Under the pieces are notes generated by a model. The model worked only from the letters and a program-made list of their open reading frames with translations, had not been told where the DNA came from and did not search any database. A program made the position numbers and the translations under genes. Positions 55,290-64,000 of a stretch of DNA of 64,000 nt are shown piece after piece; the stretch's first letter is position 1, and each line of letters begins with the position of its first letter. The DNA lies in contig CAWCDW010000003.1 in assembly GCA_963794475.1 (NCBI GenBank), positions 496,001-560,000 on the forward strand, given 5' to 3'. Source of the DNA: GAS188 sp963794475 (lineage in GTDB: Bacteria; Pseudomonadota; Alphaproteobacteria; Rhizobiales; Beijerinckiaceae).

Positions 55290-56234
55290 ATGGCACAGGC
55301 GCTCACCGACGCGGCGATCCTCGCGCCGCGGCTCGAGCGGCCCCTCGGGGCGCGTCGCGCGAGAGCCATCGTTCCGGCGCGGACCGCCTTCTGGCTGCTG
55401 GCACCCTCGCTCTTTCTCCTCTTTCTCTTCACCTATGTGCCGATCCTCGAAGCCTTGATGCAGGCGGTGAGCCTCGAAGGCTTTGGCGGCAAGCTCACGG
55501 GCTATGGTTTCGGCAATTTTCAAAGGCTCTTTGCGGATGCCTCCTTCTGGAAGGCGTTGTCGAACAATCTCGTTTATGGGCTCGGCACCGTCGCGCCTTC
55601 GATCGTGCTTGCGGTCCTGCTTGGCGTGGCGCTGCAAGAAGCCACACGGCTCAATGCTTTTTTGCGCACCGTGATCGTCTTTCCTGTGGTCTTGCCGCTC
55701 GTCGCGGTCGCGACGCTTTTCGCCTTCGTGCTGATGCCGGGCGTCGGCCTCCTCGACTACCATCTCGCGGAACTCGGCATCGCGGGGACGAATTGGCTCG
55801 GCAACCCCGACACCGCGCTTTATGCGATCATCGGTTTAAGCATCTGGAAGAACGCCGGCTATTACATGCTCTTCGTGCTTGCGGGCCTTCAGGCCATCGC
55901 GCCAGAGCTTCACGAAGCCGCCAAGCTCGACGGGGCGGGCGCCTTCACGCGCTTCTTTCGCATCACCTTGCCGCTCTTGAAGCCGACGCTCGCCTTCATC
56001 CTGGTGATCGCGATGATCAACGTCGTCACCCAAATCGATCACGTGATCGTGCTCACGGGCGGGGGACCGTCGGATTCGACCAATATCCTGCTGAACTACA
56101 TTTTCCAGGCCGCGCATCAGCAAGGCGACACGGGACGCGCAGCCGCCGCGACCGTGATCTCGGTCGCGGCGCTGCTTTCGCTCTCCGTGGCTTCCCTGAA
56201 GTCGCTTGAGCGCGGCATGCATTACGAATCCTGA
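55290..56234 (+). CDS. Carbohydrate ABC transporter permease (UgpA/MalF type)
   Basis: 314 residues from the ATG at 55290; a TTG at 55224 would add 22 residues. Six hydrophobic segments are seen, starting with FWLLAPSLFLLFLFTYVPIL, and the EAA loop is HEAAKLDGAGAFTRFFRITL followed by PLLKP. It forms one half of the inner-membrane channel for sugar or glycerol-phosphate. It is followed two bases later by the second permease. Confidence 0.9.
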   Translation: MAQALTDAAILAPRLERPLGARRARAIVPARTAFWLLAPSLFLLFLFTYVPILEALMQAVSLEGFGGKLTGYGFGNFQRLFADASFWKALSNNLVYGLGTVAPSIVLAVLLGVALQEATRLNAFLRTVIVFPVVLPLVAVATLFAFVLMPGVGLLDYHLAELGIAGTNWLGNPDTALYAIIGLSIWKNAGYYMLFVLAGLQAIAPELHEAAKLDGAGAFTRFFRITLPLLKPTLAFILVIAMINVVTQIDHVIVLTGGGPSDSTNILLNYIFQAAHQQGDTGRAAAATVISVAALLSLSVASLKSLERGMHYES

Positions 56235-56236
56235 CG

Positions 56237-57085
56237 ATGCGCATCGCCCGTTTCGCCCCCCCTCGCCAGGCGTTTCCCCTCCTCGCCATCGCGCTGATTT
56301 GCGGCTTTGCGCTCATCTGGTCGACGCCGTTGTGGTGGATGCTCGTCGCCTCGGTGCGGAACATTCCTTACGGTTCGACGCAGGCGGCCTCGCTCGTTCC
56401 TGATCTCAAGCCGACGACGGAGCATTTCGCCGATGCCTTCGCGCAAGGCGATTACGCACGCTGGTACCTCAATACGCTGATCGTCACGCTTGGCATCCTC
56501 ATGGTGCAGCTCGTCACCATCACGCTCGCGGGCTATGCGTTCGCCCGCATGGAGTTTCGAGGCAAGAACCTCATTTTCTATCTTTTCCTGTTGCAGCTCA
56601 CGCTCGCCCCGCCCCTCTTGATCGTGCCAAACACCCTCATGATCGTGAGGCTTGGCCTTTATGACTCGTTGCCCGGCGTGATGGCGCCTTACTTCGCCTC
56701 CGCCTTCGGCGTTTTCCTCATGCGCCAGACCTTCAAGACCATCCCGCGCGATTTTGAGGAAGCCGCCATCTTGGACGGCGCGAGCTTCACGCAGATGATC
56801 CGCCTCGTGCTCGTGCCCCTGGCGCGGCCGGGCCTCATCGCGTTCTCGATCGTCTCGCTGACCTCCCATTGGAACGAGTTCCTCTGGCCGTTGATGGTGA
56901 CGGACAGTCCCGACAAGATGGTGCTCACCGTCGGCCTCACCTCCTTCGTGCGCTCGGCCGAGCAGGCGGCGGATTGGGGCCTTGTCGCCGCCGCGACCCT
57001 TTTGGTCGCGGGACCCCTTCTCATCGCGTTTGCGCTCTTCCAGCGCCAATTCGTCAATTCCTTTCTGTTCACAGGCATCAAATAG
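56237..57085 (+). CDS. Carbohydrate ABC transporter permease (UgpE/MalG type)
   Basis: 282 residues. Six membrane segments from LLAIALICGFALIWSTPLWW on, with AGYAFARMEFRGKNLIFYLF and the EAA loop DFEEAAILDGASFTQMIRLV followed by LVPLARPGL. It is the second channel half. Two bases from the first permease, and the binding-protein gene begins 11 bases after it, so the three form one operon. No ATPase gene is adjacent in this window. Confidence 0.92.
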   Translation: MRIARFAPPRQAFPLLAIALICGFALIWSTPLWWMLVASVRNIPYGSTQAASLVPDLKPTTEHFADAFAQGDYARWYLNTLIVTLGILMVQLVTITLAGYAFARMEFRGKNLIFYLFLLQLTLAPPLLIVPNTLMIVRLGLYDSLPGVMAPYFASAFGVFLMRQTFKTIPRDFEEAAILDGASFTQMIRLVLVPLARPGLIAFSIVSLTSHWNEFLWPLMVTDSPDKMVLTVGLTSFVRSAEQAADWGLVAAATLLVAGPLLIAFALFQRQFVNSFLFTGIK

Positions 57086-57096
57086 GAGAGTTTGCA

Positions 57097-58413
57097 ATGA
57101 GGTTCTTGAGATCGATGGCGCTCGCCGGCGCGCTCGCCGCGATGGCGGCGACGCCCGCGACCGCCGCGACCCGGATTGACTTCTTTTTCCCGGTGCCGGT
57201 CGATGGCGCGCTCGCCAAGGAGATGCAGAATCTCGTGGCGCGCTTCAACCAGGAAAACCCCGACATCGAGGTGACCGCGGCCTACACCGGCACCTATGAC
57301 GAGACCGACATCAAGACGCGCGCCGCCATCAAGGCAGGCAAGCCGCCCGCGCTCGCGCTGATGAGCGCGAACTTCATCACGCAATATCATATCGATGATC
57401 TCGTCGAGGCTTTCGACCCGCTGGTGCGCGCCGAGGGCAAGACGCCCGAGGATTTCATGGGGGAGTTCTGGCCGGCGCTTGCCGGCAACGCCCGCGTCGA
57501 CGGCAAGATCTACGGCGTGCCGTTCCAGAACTCGACGCCGCTCCTCTACTACAATGTCGAGGCATTCAAGGAGGCGGGGCTCGACCCGGACAAGCCGCCG
57601 GTGACCTGGGCCGATTGGGCCGAGGACGCGAAGAAGCTGACGCGCCGCGACGGCGACAAGACGACACGCTACGGCATCATGCTGCCCGGCACATACGACA
57701 TCCTCGGCTGGACGATGTCGGCGCTCACGCTCTCGAACGGCGGCCAATATTACAACCCGGATTGGGGCGGAGAGATCTATTACGACACGCCCTCGACCCT
57801 CGGCGCGCTGACTTTCGTCGATGACCTCGTGCACAAGTTCAAGGTGATGCCCGAGGGCACGATTCAGACGCCCGCCATGAACAACGCCTTCTTCGGCGGG
57901 CAGGCCGCGATGATCGTCTCGTCGACCGGTTCCCTGTCCTTCATCCGCCAGAACATGAAGGCGCCATTCAAGGTCGCCTTCATTCCGCGCAACGTCCGCA
58001 ACGCGGTGCCGATCGGGGGCGCGTCGCTGATCATCCCGAAGGGCAACTCGCAAGAGCGCAAGGAGGCGGCGTGGAAGCTCATCAAATGGCTGACGAGCCC
58101 GCAAGTCGCCGGCGGCTGGAGCCGCTTCACCGGTTATTTCGCGCCGGTGAAGGCCGCCTACGAGCTGCCGGAGATGCAGGCGTTTCTCGAGAAGAATCCG
58201 GACGCCAAGGTCGCGCTCGAGCAGCTCGCTTTCGCCAAGCCCTGGTTTGCGACCTACAACACGGTCGCGGTGCGCAAGGCGCTCGAGGACGAGGTGCAGG
58301 CGATGCTTTCCGGCAAGAAGACGCCGGTGGAAGCCGCGAAGGCCGCGCAAGCCAATGCGGATGCTTTGCTGAAACCTTACGTCGACGCGACCGCGCTCGA
58401 TCTGCCGAAATAG
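57097..58413 (+). CDS. Carbohydrate ABC transporter substrate-binding protein (UgpB-like)
   Basis: 438 residues from the ATG at 57097 (GGAGAG upstream). The signal MRFLRSMALAGALAAMAATP ends TAATA-type. The mature part has MQNLVARFNQENPDIEVTAA and GNARVDGKIYGVPFQNSTPL, then YYNVEAFKEAGLDPDKPPVT typical of family 1 binding proteins, and GGASLIIPKGNSQERKEAAW, which is common to UgpB-like members that bind glycerol-3-phosphate diesters or oligosaccharides. The transport ATPase may be shared. It ends just before the 20-pair inverted repeat at 58427. Confidence 0.92.
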   Translation: MRFLRSMALAGALAAMAATPATAATRIDFFFPVPVDGALAKEMQNLVARFNQENPDIEVTAAYTGTYDETDIKTRAAIKAGKPPALALMSANFITQYHIDDLVEAFDPLVRAEGKTPEDFMGEFWPALAGNARVDGKIYGVPFQNSTPLLYYNVEAFKEAGLDPDKPPVTWADWAEDAKKLTRRDGDKTTRYGIMLPGTYDILGWTMSALTLSNGGQYYNPDWGGEIYYDTPSTLGALTFVDDLVHKFKVMPEGTIQTPAMNNAFFGGQAAMIVSSTGSLSFIRQNMKAPFKVAFIPRNVRNAVPIGGASLIIPKGNSQERKEAAWKLIKWLTSPQVAGGWSRFTGYFAPVKAAYELPEMQAFLEKNPDAKVALEQLAFAKPWFATYNTVAVRKALEDEVQAMLSGKKTPVEAAKAAQANADALLKPYVDATALDLPK

Positions 58414-58426
58414 TAGGATCGAGTTC

Positions 58427-58468
58427 GCCGCGGTCCACGGCCGGGAACTCCCGGCCGTGGACCGCGGC
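58427..58468. terminator. Perfect 20-base inverted repeat between convergent genes
   Basis: GCCGCGGTCCACGGCCGGGA at 58427-58446, AC, then its exact complement at 58449-58468. The arms pair without mismatch, so a very strong hairpin can form in RNA from either strand. It lies 13 bases past the stop of the binding-protein gene and about 45 before the stop of the convergent MFS gene, so a bidirectional terminator is likely, though no T run follows. Confidence 0.8.
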
Positions 58469-58513
58469 CCCGTCACCGGGCTTCGGCGATGCTTCCGCGG
58501 GACCTTCCGAAGC

Positions 58514-59716
58514 TCATGCCGGGGCGGAGGAGCGAAGGCGAGTGGACACGGCGAGCAACACGAGCGCGAAGAGGCTGACGACGGCGGAGAAAATCGCCAC
58601 CGCCAGGAGCAGCCCGAGGGCTTGCGCGCCGAAGCCGACGGCGATCACCGGGAGCGCCACGCCGAGATAGGAGACGATGTAGAAGCCGGAAGCCACTTCG
58701 GCGCGGCGCGCCTCCGGCGCGAGCCGGTTCACCAGCACCATGGCGCCGAGATAGCCGAAACCGTGGCCGGCGCCGACCACCAGCGCTCCGGCGAGAAGCA
58801 GCGCCGCGCTTTGTGACGGATTGGCGAGCGCGAGGCTCGCAAGCCCGATCGGCAAGAGGACGAGGCCGATTGTGATCGCGTTATCCGGGGAGAGGCGCCG
58901 GCACCAAAGCTGCGCGCCGGCCGAGGCGAAGAGCATCACGCAGACGAAGGCGCCGCCGATCGCCAGGTTGCCGAGCCCGAGCAAAAGTTTCACGTAGCCG
59001 GGGGCGAGCGTGAGAAAAAGCCCGGCCGCGGCCCAGACCGTGAAAGAGACCGCCGAGGCGAAGGCGAATTGCCTGCGGATCTCCGCCGGCACCGCCGGCA
59101 AGCGAAGCTCCAGCGCGAACGGGCGCCGCCGCGAGAGGGTCTCGGGCATGAAGGCGAGCGCGGCGATCGGAAGCATGAGCGCAAGATAGATGAGGAAAGG
59201 CAGCCTTGTCGGCCAAGGGCCATATTCGGCAAGGACCCCGCCGAAGAGCGGCCCGAGCGCGGCGCCGCTCGAATTGGCGACGGAGACCGCGAAGGCCGCC
59301 CGTTGCCGGTTGCCACGAGGCTCGAGCTCGAGCATCGCGGCCGTGCCCGCGCCCGCCACCACGCCGGTGGCCATCCCCTGCAGGGCGCGCGCCATGAACA
59401 AGAAGGCCAACCCCTGGGCGCCCGCGAAGGCCGCGGCGCCGAGCGCGCCGAGGCTGAACCCGAAAAGGATGACGGCGCGCCGGCCGATTCGGTCCGAGAT
59501 CTGGCCGAAGGCGAGGAGCGAGGGGATGAGGAAGAGCACGTAAACCGCGAAGATCAAGGTGAGGACGCCCGAGGAGAAATGCAGTTCATCCTGGTAGACG
59601 CGATAAAGCGGCGTCGGGATCGTGGTGCCGACGAAAAGCATGAGGAAGGCATAGCCCAGGAGCCAGAACGAGGCTCGGGGCTTCAAGGCGGGGCGAGGGG
59701 ATGCAACGGCGCTCAT
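58514..59716 (-). CDS. MFS transporter
   Basis: 400 residues from the ATG at 59716, preceded by GAGAG. About twelve membrane segments, with FGQISDRIGRRAVILFGFSL, the loop 2-3 motif (GxxxDRxGRR) of the major facilitator family, and AFMARALQGMATGVVAGAGT-type text in segment 4. The second half is similar (IGLVLLPIGLASLALANPS). It resembles drug or small-molecule efflux members. The last residues SSAPA end close to the palindrome. Confidence 0.88.
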   Translation of the reverse strand: MSAVASPRPALKPRASFWLLGYAFLMLFVGTTIPTPLYRVYQDELHFSSGVLTLIFAVYVLFLIPSLLAFGQISDRIGRRAVILFGFSLGALGAAAFAGAQGLAFLFMARALQGMATGVVAGAGTAAMLELEPRGNRQRAAFAVSVANSSGAALGPLFGGVLAEYGPWPTRLPFLIYLALMLPIAALAFMPETLSRRRPFALELRLPAVPAEIRRQFAFASAVSFTVWAAAGLFLTLAPGYVKLLLGLGNLAIGGAFVCVMLFASAGAQLWCRRLSPDNAITIGLVLLPIGLASLALANPSQSAALLLAGALVVGAGHGFGYLGAMVLVNRLAPEARRAEVASGFYIVSYLGVALPVIAVGFGAQALGLLLAVAIFSAVVSLFALVLLAVSTRLRSSAPA

Positions 59717-59915
59717 GAGGCTTCTCTCTTCACCGCCCGCCGCGCCCACGACCGCAACCGCCACCCTGGTCATGATCCCGGTCGCGGGCGCGCCTCCATG
59801 CTCCCGGCCGAGCCCGATGGCCACCTCTCGATCGCCATGCGGGCTTCTCTACCGATTGCGTTGACATCAGGTGAACCCGCTGGGCCGGCCGCCGATGCGA
59901 CGCTTCATCAGCCGC

Positions 59916-60918
59916 TCACGGCGCAAGCGTCGCGAGGTAAGACGCGATTGCTACCATGTCGTCTGTCGAGAGCTTCTCGACGATCGGGCGCATGATGGCG
60001 GTCGCCGCGCCGGCGCGCGTCGCCCGCTTTGATATCGTAGAGCTGGCGCACGATATAGCTCGGCGAGCGCCCGGCGATGGCCGGGATGGGCCCGCCGCCT
60101 GTCAGGTCGGGCGAGTGGCACGCGCCGCATTGCGTGGGCGCGCCCTCGTCCTCCCCCTTGACGAGAGCCTCACCTCTCGCGACTGCGCCTTTCGGCACAT
60201 AGGCGATGAAGTGCGCGCGCAAATCGCGCAGCTCGAATTGTTGCGCGTCGGCCGGGACCTCGACGATGCGCCGCCCAATAGGTTCCGTGCCGCCCTTCGG
60301 GTCGAGCTTGTAGAAGACGCGGACGAGCTCGGTTCTCGGCGCCGTGTCGCTTTCCACGACCTTGATGATCGGCTTCGGCTTGAGGGCGGAAAAGTAGTTC
60401 GCCGCCGCCTGCACCTCGGCGTCGCTCGCCGCTCGCGCAGTGTCGATCATGAGCGTGACGGGAATTCTTAGCGGGCCGGAAAATTTGCGCGCGCCGCTTT
60501 TGAAGTCAGCCATCTGCTGCACGATGTATTCGGCGGGAAGCCCGGCGAGGCTTGCGTTTTCAGGGCCGCCCGTCCCCTCGGCACGGTGACACGAGCCGCA
60601 AGCGCGCACTTCGGGAGGATCGCCGTGCGCGACCACATCGGGCATGGGCGGATGATCCGCGGGGTGCCAATCGGGAGAAAAGAATAAATCCGTCTCCTGC
60701 CTTGTCGTGAAGCTCAAGTTGCTTTCAGGAACGTGCCGGGGAATATCGTCAACCGGCGCCATGGGGAAATCGGGAGACCATGGATAGGCGAAAGCCGGAA
60801 AATCATCCGGCTGCCCGGCGGCTTTCGCCGGCTCTCCTTTCGTGAGCGCATTCGCCATTCCGGCAAGCGCGACGCACAAGAACACCAAGGCCGGATGTCC
60901 CTTTATTAAGGTTTTCAA
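59916..60918 (-). pseudogene. Diheme cytochrome c, frameshifted near the C-terminus
   Basis: Starts at a TTG (60918), with GGAG six bases upstream, and a signal peptide (MKTLIKGHPALVFLCVALAG-like) of about 25 residues. Two heme sites are present: EVRACGSCHRAEGTGGPENA and PTQCGACHSPDLTGGG (CxxCH), each followed by the usual LPAEYIVQQM or PSYIVRQLYDIK segment and the Met ligand region. Near 59998 the frame shifts: the other frame continues TRAGAATAIMRPIVEKLSTD and DDMVAIASYLATLAP to TGA at 59916-59918. The span is 1003 bases (3n+1). Repaired it has about 333 residues and would carry electrons in the periplasm. Confidence 0.88.
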
Positions 60919-61133
60919 GAGGCGCTCCGTTCGGGACGGCGATGAAACGTGATTCGGTCTAACACTTTACCCTGCCCGGACCGCCACCGCTTGCGTGCTC
61001 GACGCATCGCGACGCCTCGCATGTTCTTGAATGCCCGGCGTTGGGGGCGCGGGCGGTGACTTTTGCGGCCTTCGTGCGAAAATGAGCACGGCTTCGAGGC
61101 CCGCACGGCGGATGCGAGAAAAGGAAAAGCGCG

Positions 61134-62192
61134 ATGGCGCGACGAAGAGTCCTTGCCCAAAAAGTCCTGGCGGTCGGCCTCGGCAACATGGGCATGAGCC
61201 ACGCCCTCGCATATGCGCGCATTCCCGGGTTCGAGCTTGTCGGCGTGTGTGAGCGGCGCATCGCGACGCGCAAGCTGCCTGAAGCGCTCGCGGGAACGGC
61301 GAGGTTCGCGAGCTTCGGGGAAGCGCTTGCACGGCTCGAGCCTGATGTCGTCTCGGTCAACACGCTTCCCGATACCCACGCCGAATTCGCCATCAAGGCC
61401 ATGGAGGCGGGCGCTCATGTCTTCGTCGAAAAGCCGCTTGCCGATACGGTCGCCAACGCGGAAAAGGTGGTGGCAACGGCGAAGCGCACGGGGCGAAAAT
61501 TGGTGATCGGCTACATCCTGCGCCACCACCCTTCGTGGGTACGCTTCATCGAGATCGCGCGGGAGCTCGGCACGCCGCTCGTTTTCCGCATGAACTTGAA
61601 CCAGCAATCGAACGGAGAAACCTGGGCCTGGCACAAGCGGTTGATGAATTCCTTTCCCCCGATCGTCGACTGCGGGGTCCATTATGTGGATGTGATGTGC
61701 CAGATGACGTCGGCGAAGCCGATCCGGGTCCATGCGATCGGCGCGAGGCTCAGCGAGGAAGTCGCGATCAACAACTACGGTCAATTGCAAGTGGTCTTCG
61801 AGGATGGCTCGGTCGGCTGGTACGAAGCCGGCTGGGGGCCGATGATCAGCGAAACGGCTTTTTTCGTGAAGGACGTTTTCGGGCCGAAGGGCTCGGTGTC
61901 GATCGTCATGGGAGAGCGCGCGGGCGCGCAGCGCTCCGACGACATCAACACCCACACGAAAACCAACCAGATTTTGCGCCACTACAGCGATATGTCGCGC
62001 CCCGACGAGCGGATCGACATGTCGGACGAGCCCGACCACGACGCGCTGTGCGAGCGCGAGCAGCGTTTTCTGCTGGGAGCGATCGAGGAGGACCTCGACC
62101 TTGGCGCGTCCATGGATGATGCGGTGAAAAGCCTCAGGATCGTGCTTGCGGCCGATGAGTCGATCCGCTCGGGACAGGTCGTGACGCTTTGA
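61134..62192 (+). CDS. Gfo/Idh/MocA family oxidoreductase
   Basis: 352 residues. NAD(P)-binding LAVGLGNMGMSHALAYARIP, GAHVFVEKPLADTVANAEKV (the EKP motif with the catalytic Lys), and the substrate-domain His in FPPIVDCGVHYVDVMCQMTS. Members oxidise sugar or inositol derivatives. The last part has RVLAADESIRSGQ-like text. It is divergent from the cytochrome gene and stands near no sugar ABC operon, so the substrate is not known. Confidence 0.9.
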   Translation: MARRRVLAQKVLAVGLGNMGMSHALAYARIPGFELVGVCERRIATRKLPEALAGTARFASFGEALARLEPDVVSVNTLPDTHAEFAIKAMEAGAHVFVEKPLADTVANAEKVVATAKRTGRKLVIGYILRHHPSWVRFIEIARELGTPLVFRMNLNQQSNGETWAWHKRLMNSFPPIVDCGVHYVDVMCQMTSAKPIRVHAIGARLSEEVAINNYGQLQVVFEDGSVGWYEAGWGPMISETAFFVKDVFGPKGSVSIVMGERAGAQRSDDINTHTKTNQILRHYSDMSRPDERIDMSDEPDHDALCEREQRFLLGAIEEDLDLGASMDDAVKSLRIVLAADESIRSGQVVTL

Positions 62193-62264
62193 GGTTGCCA
62201 AGCGCGCAAGGGGGTGCCGATTTTGCACGGCGCGATCCCTTCGACTTGTGCTCACACTTGGCGA

Positions 62265-63569
62265 TCAGCCTGGATCCGGCGGCAGCACGAAGACCTGGCC
62301 GGGGAAGACGAGGCTCGGATTGCGGATCTGGCGCGCGTTGGCCTCGTAAATCTGGGTGTAGCGCGTGCCTCGCCCGAGCATTTTCTTGCTGATGCGCCAG
62401 AGGCTGTCGCCACGCACGACGGTCGTGGTCCGCACTTCCTTGACGACGGCAGCCGCGGGTCCGGGAGCGCTCGCCGTCGCGGCGCTCGAGGATGCCGAGA
62501 CCTCAGGCTTCGGCTGGTCCCCCGCGGCAGCCGCGACGCCCGGTTTTTGCGCTTGATCGATGGGCCCTTTTGCGGGAATGGCCTGCGAATTCGCCTGACC
62601 GGCTGCCACGGGCGCAGGGAAATCAAAAGGCACCTCGGCGCGCGCGATGACCTTGCCGCTCTGCGGCTCGACCTCATCGGCGCGCACCGCATAGTGTCCG
62701 GGCTGCATGCCCTTTTCCACCTTGAGCGACCAGAGCCCGTTCAAATCGGCAATCACCTTTCCGACGAAGGCGCCATTGAGGTAGAGCCGGCTCTGACTGC
62801 CCGGCGGCGCCGAGCCGGTGGCGTAGAAACTACCGCCTTCCTCAGCTTCAGCCGTGCGGATCGAAACCGCCGGCGCGGGTTTTGCCGGCACCGTGGCGGA
62901 AGACGGAACGCCGGGTTGCGATTTTGGCGCGTTCGCATCGGAACGTGAGGCCGCGGGCTGTTCGGGCGCCGCGCGCGCAATCGTCACGGCTTGCTGGCCC
63001 GCCTTCGGCACGACCACCTTGACGCTTTGGGACGAGGTGCCCTCGGCCGCACCCGGAGGGACGGATTGCAAGGTGAGCGCATGTTCGCCGGGCGCGAGCG
63101 GCGGCGGCAGGAAAACCACCTCCCCATTGGCATCGGCGAGCGCGCGGGCGAGTTCCTGGTCACCATCCTTAAGCAGAATAGTAGCCCCCGGTGCGCCTCG
63201 CCCCGCGATCACGCCTTCGCCGGAACGCTCGACGCGGACGATGTCGAATTCGGGCGGTTGCGGCTTAGCTCCCGCATTCGCGCTTGCCGCCGAGCCCGTG
63301 GCGGGTGGCGCGGCAGAGGCGCCCGTCGCGGGAGCAGGAGCGAGATCGTTTCCGTTCGTGCCCTTGGAAGGCGTCGCCGTGCCTTGAGCGTCATTTCTCG
63401 CCACCGGCGCCGGCCCGCTCGGCGCGCTTCCCGCGGCGGGGAGAGGCGGGGAAAGGCTTGGCCCATAAACGTACCAGCCGGCCCCGGCAGCGAGCGCGCA
63501 GACAGCCGCGACAGCCGCCGCCGCGATGACCCCCTGCCGGTTCTTCACTGTGCCCAAAAACCCCGCCAT
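62265..63569 (-). CDS. LysM domain cell-wall-binding protein with membrane anchor
   Basis: 434 residues. A hydrophobic segment, GVIAAAAVAAVCALAAGAGW at about residue 13-33, anchors it. The middle is rich in Ala, Pro, Gly and Ser and includes beta-sandwich (Ig-like) repeats, such as FDIVRVERSGEGVIAGRGAP and YLNGAFVGKVIADLNGLWSL. The C-terminal LysM is VVRGDSLWRISKKMLGRGTR, which binds peptidoglycan glycans. Such proteins are common in Hyphomicrobiales and are annotated as LysM peptidoglycan-binding. It is convergent with the oxidoreductase gene. Confidence 0.9.
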   Translation of the reverse strand: MAGFLGTVKNRQGVIAAAAVAAVCALAAGAGWYVYGPSLSPPLPAAGSAPSGPAPVARNDAQGTATPSKGTNGNDLAPAPATGASAAPPATGSAASANAGAKPQPPEFDIVRVERSGEGVIAGRGAPGATILLKDGDQELARALADANGEVVFLPPPLAPGEHALTLQSVPPGAAEGTSSQSVKVVVPKAGQQAVTIARAAPEQPAASRSDANAPKSQPGVPSSATVPAKPAPAVSIRTAEAEEGGSFYATGSAPPGSQSRLYLNGAFVGKVIADLNGLWSLKVEKGMQPGHYAVRADEVEPQSGKVIARAEVPFDFPAPVAAGQANSQAIPAKGPIDQAQKPGVAAAAGDQPKPEVSASSSAATASAPGPAAAVVKEVRTTTVVRGDSLWRISKKMLGRGTRYTQIYEANARQIRNPSLVFPGQVFVLPPDPG

Positions 63570-63818
63570 GGCCTGTATTTCCTCTGCCCGAGCAGAGTTC
63601 AGCCGAGATCACCAAATGATGCGGCAGGGTAACAAAGCGTATACAAACCGGCAAGCGGTCGAGGGCCGCCGACCGAAAGCTGCCCAGGCCTCGGTGACGC
63701 GATCACGCGCGGCATCGGCGCCCAAACCCGCTTCGGGGCTCGGCGCCGGCCAATGCGCTTCCTTCACCCGGACCGCCGAGCCGGACAGGCGATGCTAAAC
63801 TATCAATCGTGCTTGCGC

Positions 63819-64000
63819 CTACCGATAGATGACCACGCCGCGATGGTAGGGATAGGGGCGGCCGTAATAGCCGTGGCGATAGGGGTAATAGCCCCGATGC
63901 GTCACCACCGCTCCGCGTGGCCCGGCGCAGCCGGCACGGTAGACGCCGCGCGCGCAAACGACCGCGCCGGCTTCACTGGCGCTTAAGGCGAAAAAGCCTC
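63819..64000 (-). CDS. Small secreted Gly/Tyr-rich protein, N-terminus off the right edge
   Basis: A minus-strand frame open to the right edge ends at TAG 63819-63821. The visible part reads GFFALSASEAGAVVCARGVY, then RAGCAGPRGAVVTHRGYYPY and RHGYYGRPYPYHRGVVIYR. The first residues look like the end of a signal peptide (SASEAGA) and the rest is a small domain with two Cys and Tyr/His/Gly repeats, a type common as small exported proteins in Hyphomicrobiales. About 60 residues are visible. Function is unknown. Confidence 0.75.
   Translation of the reverse strand, partial: GFFALSASEAGAVVCARGVYRAGCAGPRGAVVTHRGYYPYRHGYYGRPYPYHRGVVIYR

Overview
The window is a GC-rich chromosomal segment of an alphaproteobacterium, most likely order Hyphomicrobiales (Rhizobiales). 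The clearest pointers are irr (Fur-family iron/heme regulator) divergent from fabA-fabB-fabI, an F1 operon in the order atpH-atpA-atpG-atpD-atpC without Fo genes, and groES-groEL behind a CIRCE operator. I see no rRNA or tRNA gene, CRISPR array, insertion sequence or phage block. The genus is inference; it could be a Beijerinckiaceae/Methylocystaceae-type genome.

Layout. 1-5.2 kb: a glycosyltransferase (cut by the window edge) divergent from a tight set of a large ABC-exporter-like protein with degenerate ATPase motifs, a cyclic-nucleotide-binding protein and a metallo-beta-lactamase-fold hydrolase. 5.2-5.9 kb: two broken small genes. 6.2-7.8 kb: envelope genes (L,D-transpeptidase, OmpA-like lipoprotein, small membrane protein). 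8.0-11.8 kb: fabI, fabB, fabA and irr. 11.9-17.7 kb: metabolic and binding genes (GST, SH3 protein, 2-hydroxyacid dehydrogenase, orphan branched-chain-type binding protein, GYD protein, cupin, Asp/Glu racemase). 17.7-21.3 kb: tandem B12-binding radical SAM genes, one intact and one broken by about six frameshifts. 21.5-31.6 kb: flavin monooxygenase, TAXI-type binding protein, O6-alkylguanine methyltransferase, a MocR regulator divergent from a PPOX-fold protein, Tat-exported cupin, YggS, TesB and a UbiH-like hydroxylase. 31.6-32.8 kb: a RES-Xre toxin-antitoxin operon with a palindromic operator. 33.1-40.4 kb: a GGDEF-EAL protein, ArgE, a DAO-type oxidoreductase, a frameshifted SDR, a histidine-kinase remnant, a GIY-YIG-like gene and an MBL hydrolase. 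40.6-46.1 kb: the F1 ATP synthase operon with an extra PH-domain membrane gene between atpA and atpG. 46.5-54.1 kb: an F420-reductase-like gene, groESL, an ABC-F ATPase, an ECF sigma factor and a winged-helix/TPR regulator. 54.2-64 kb: HNH nuclease, sugar/glycerol-phosphate-type ABC importer (two permeases and binding protein), MFS exporter, diheme cytochrome c, Gfo/Idh/MocA oxidoreductase, LysM protein and the end of a small secreted protein.

A strong overall signal is the number of genes whose reading frame is broken by a single base while the protein remains conserved on both sides: MocR, SDR, PH-domain protein, ABC-F, winged-helix/TPR and cytochrome c each have a length of 3n+1, DUF1330 has 3n+2, and one radical SAM copy has about six shifts. 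This looks more like residual indel errors in the assembly than real decay, although the alpha/beta hydrolase remnant and the histidine-kinase fragment are true remnants. The most unusual biology is the degenerate ABC/cNMP/MBL cassette, the PH-domain gene inside the F1 operon and the tandem B12 radical SAM pair.
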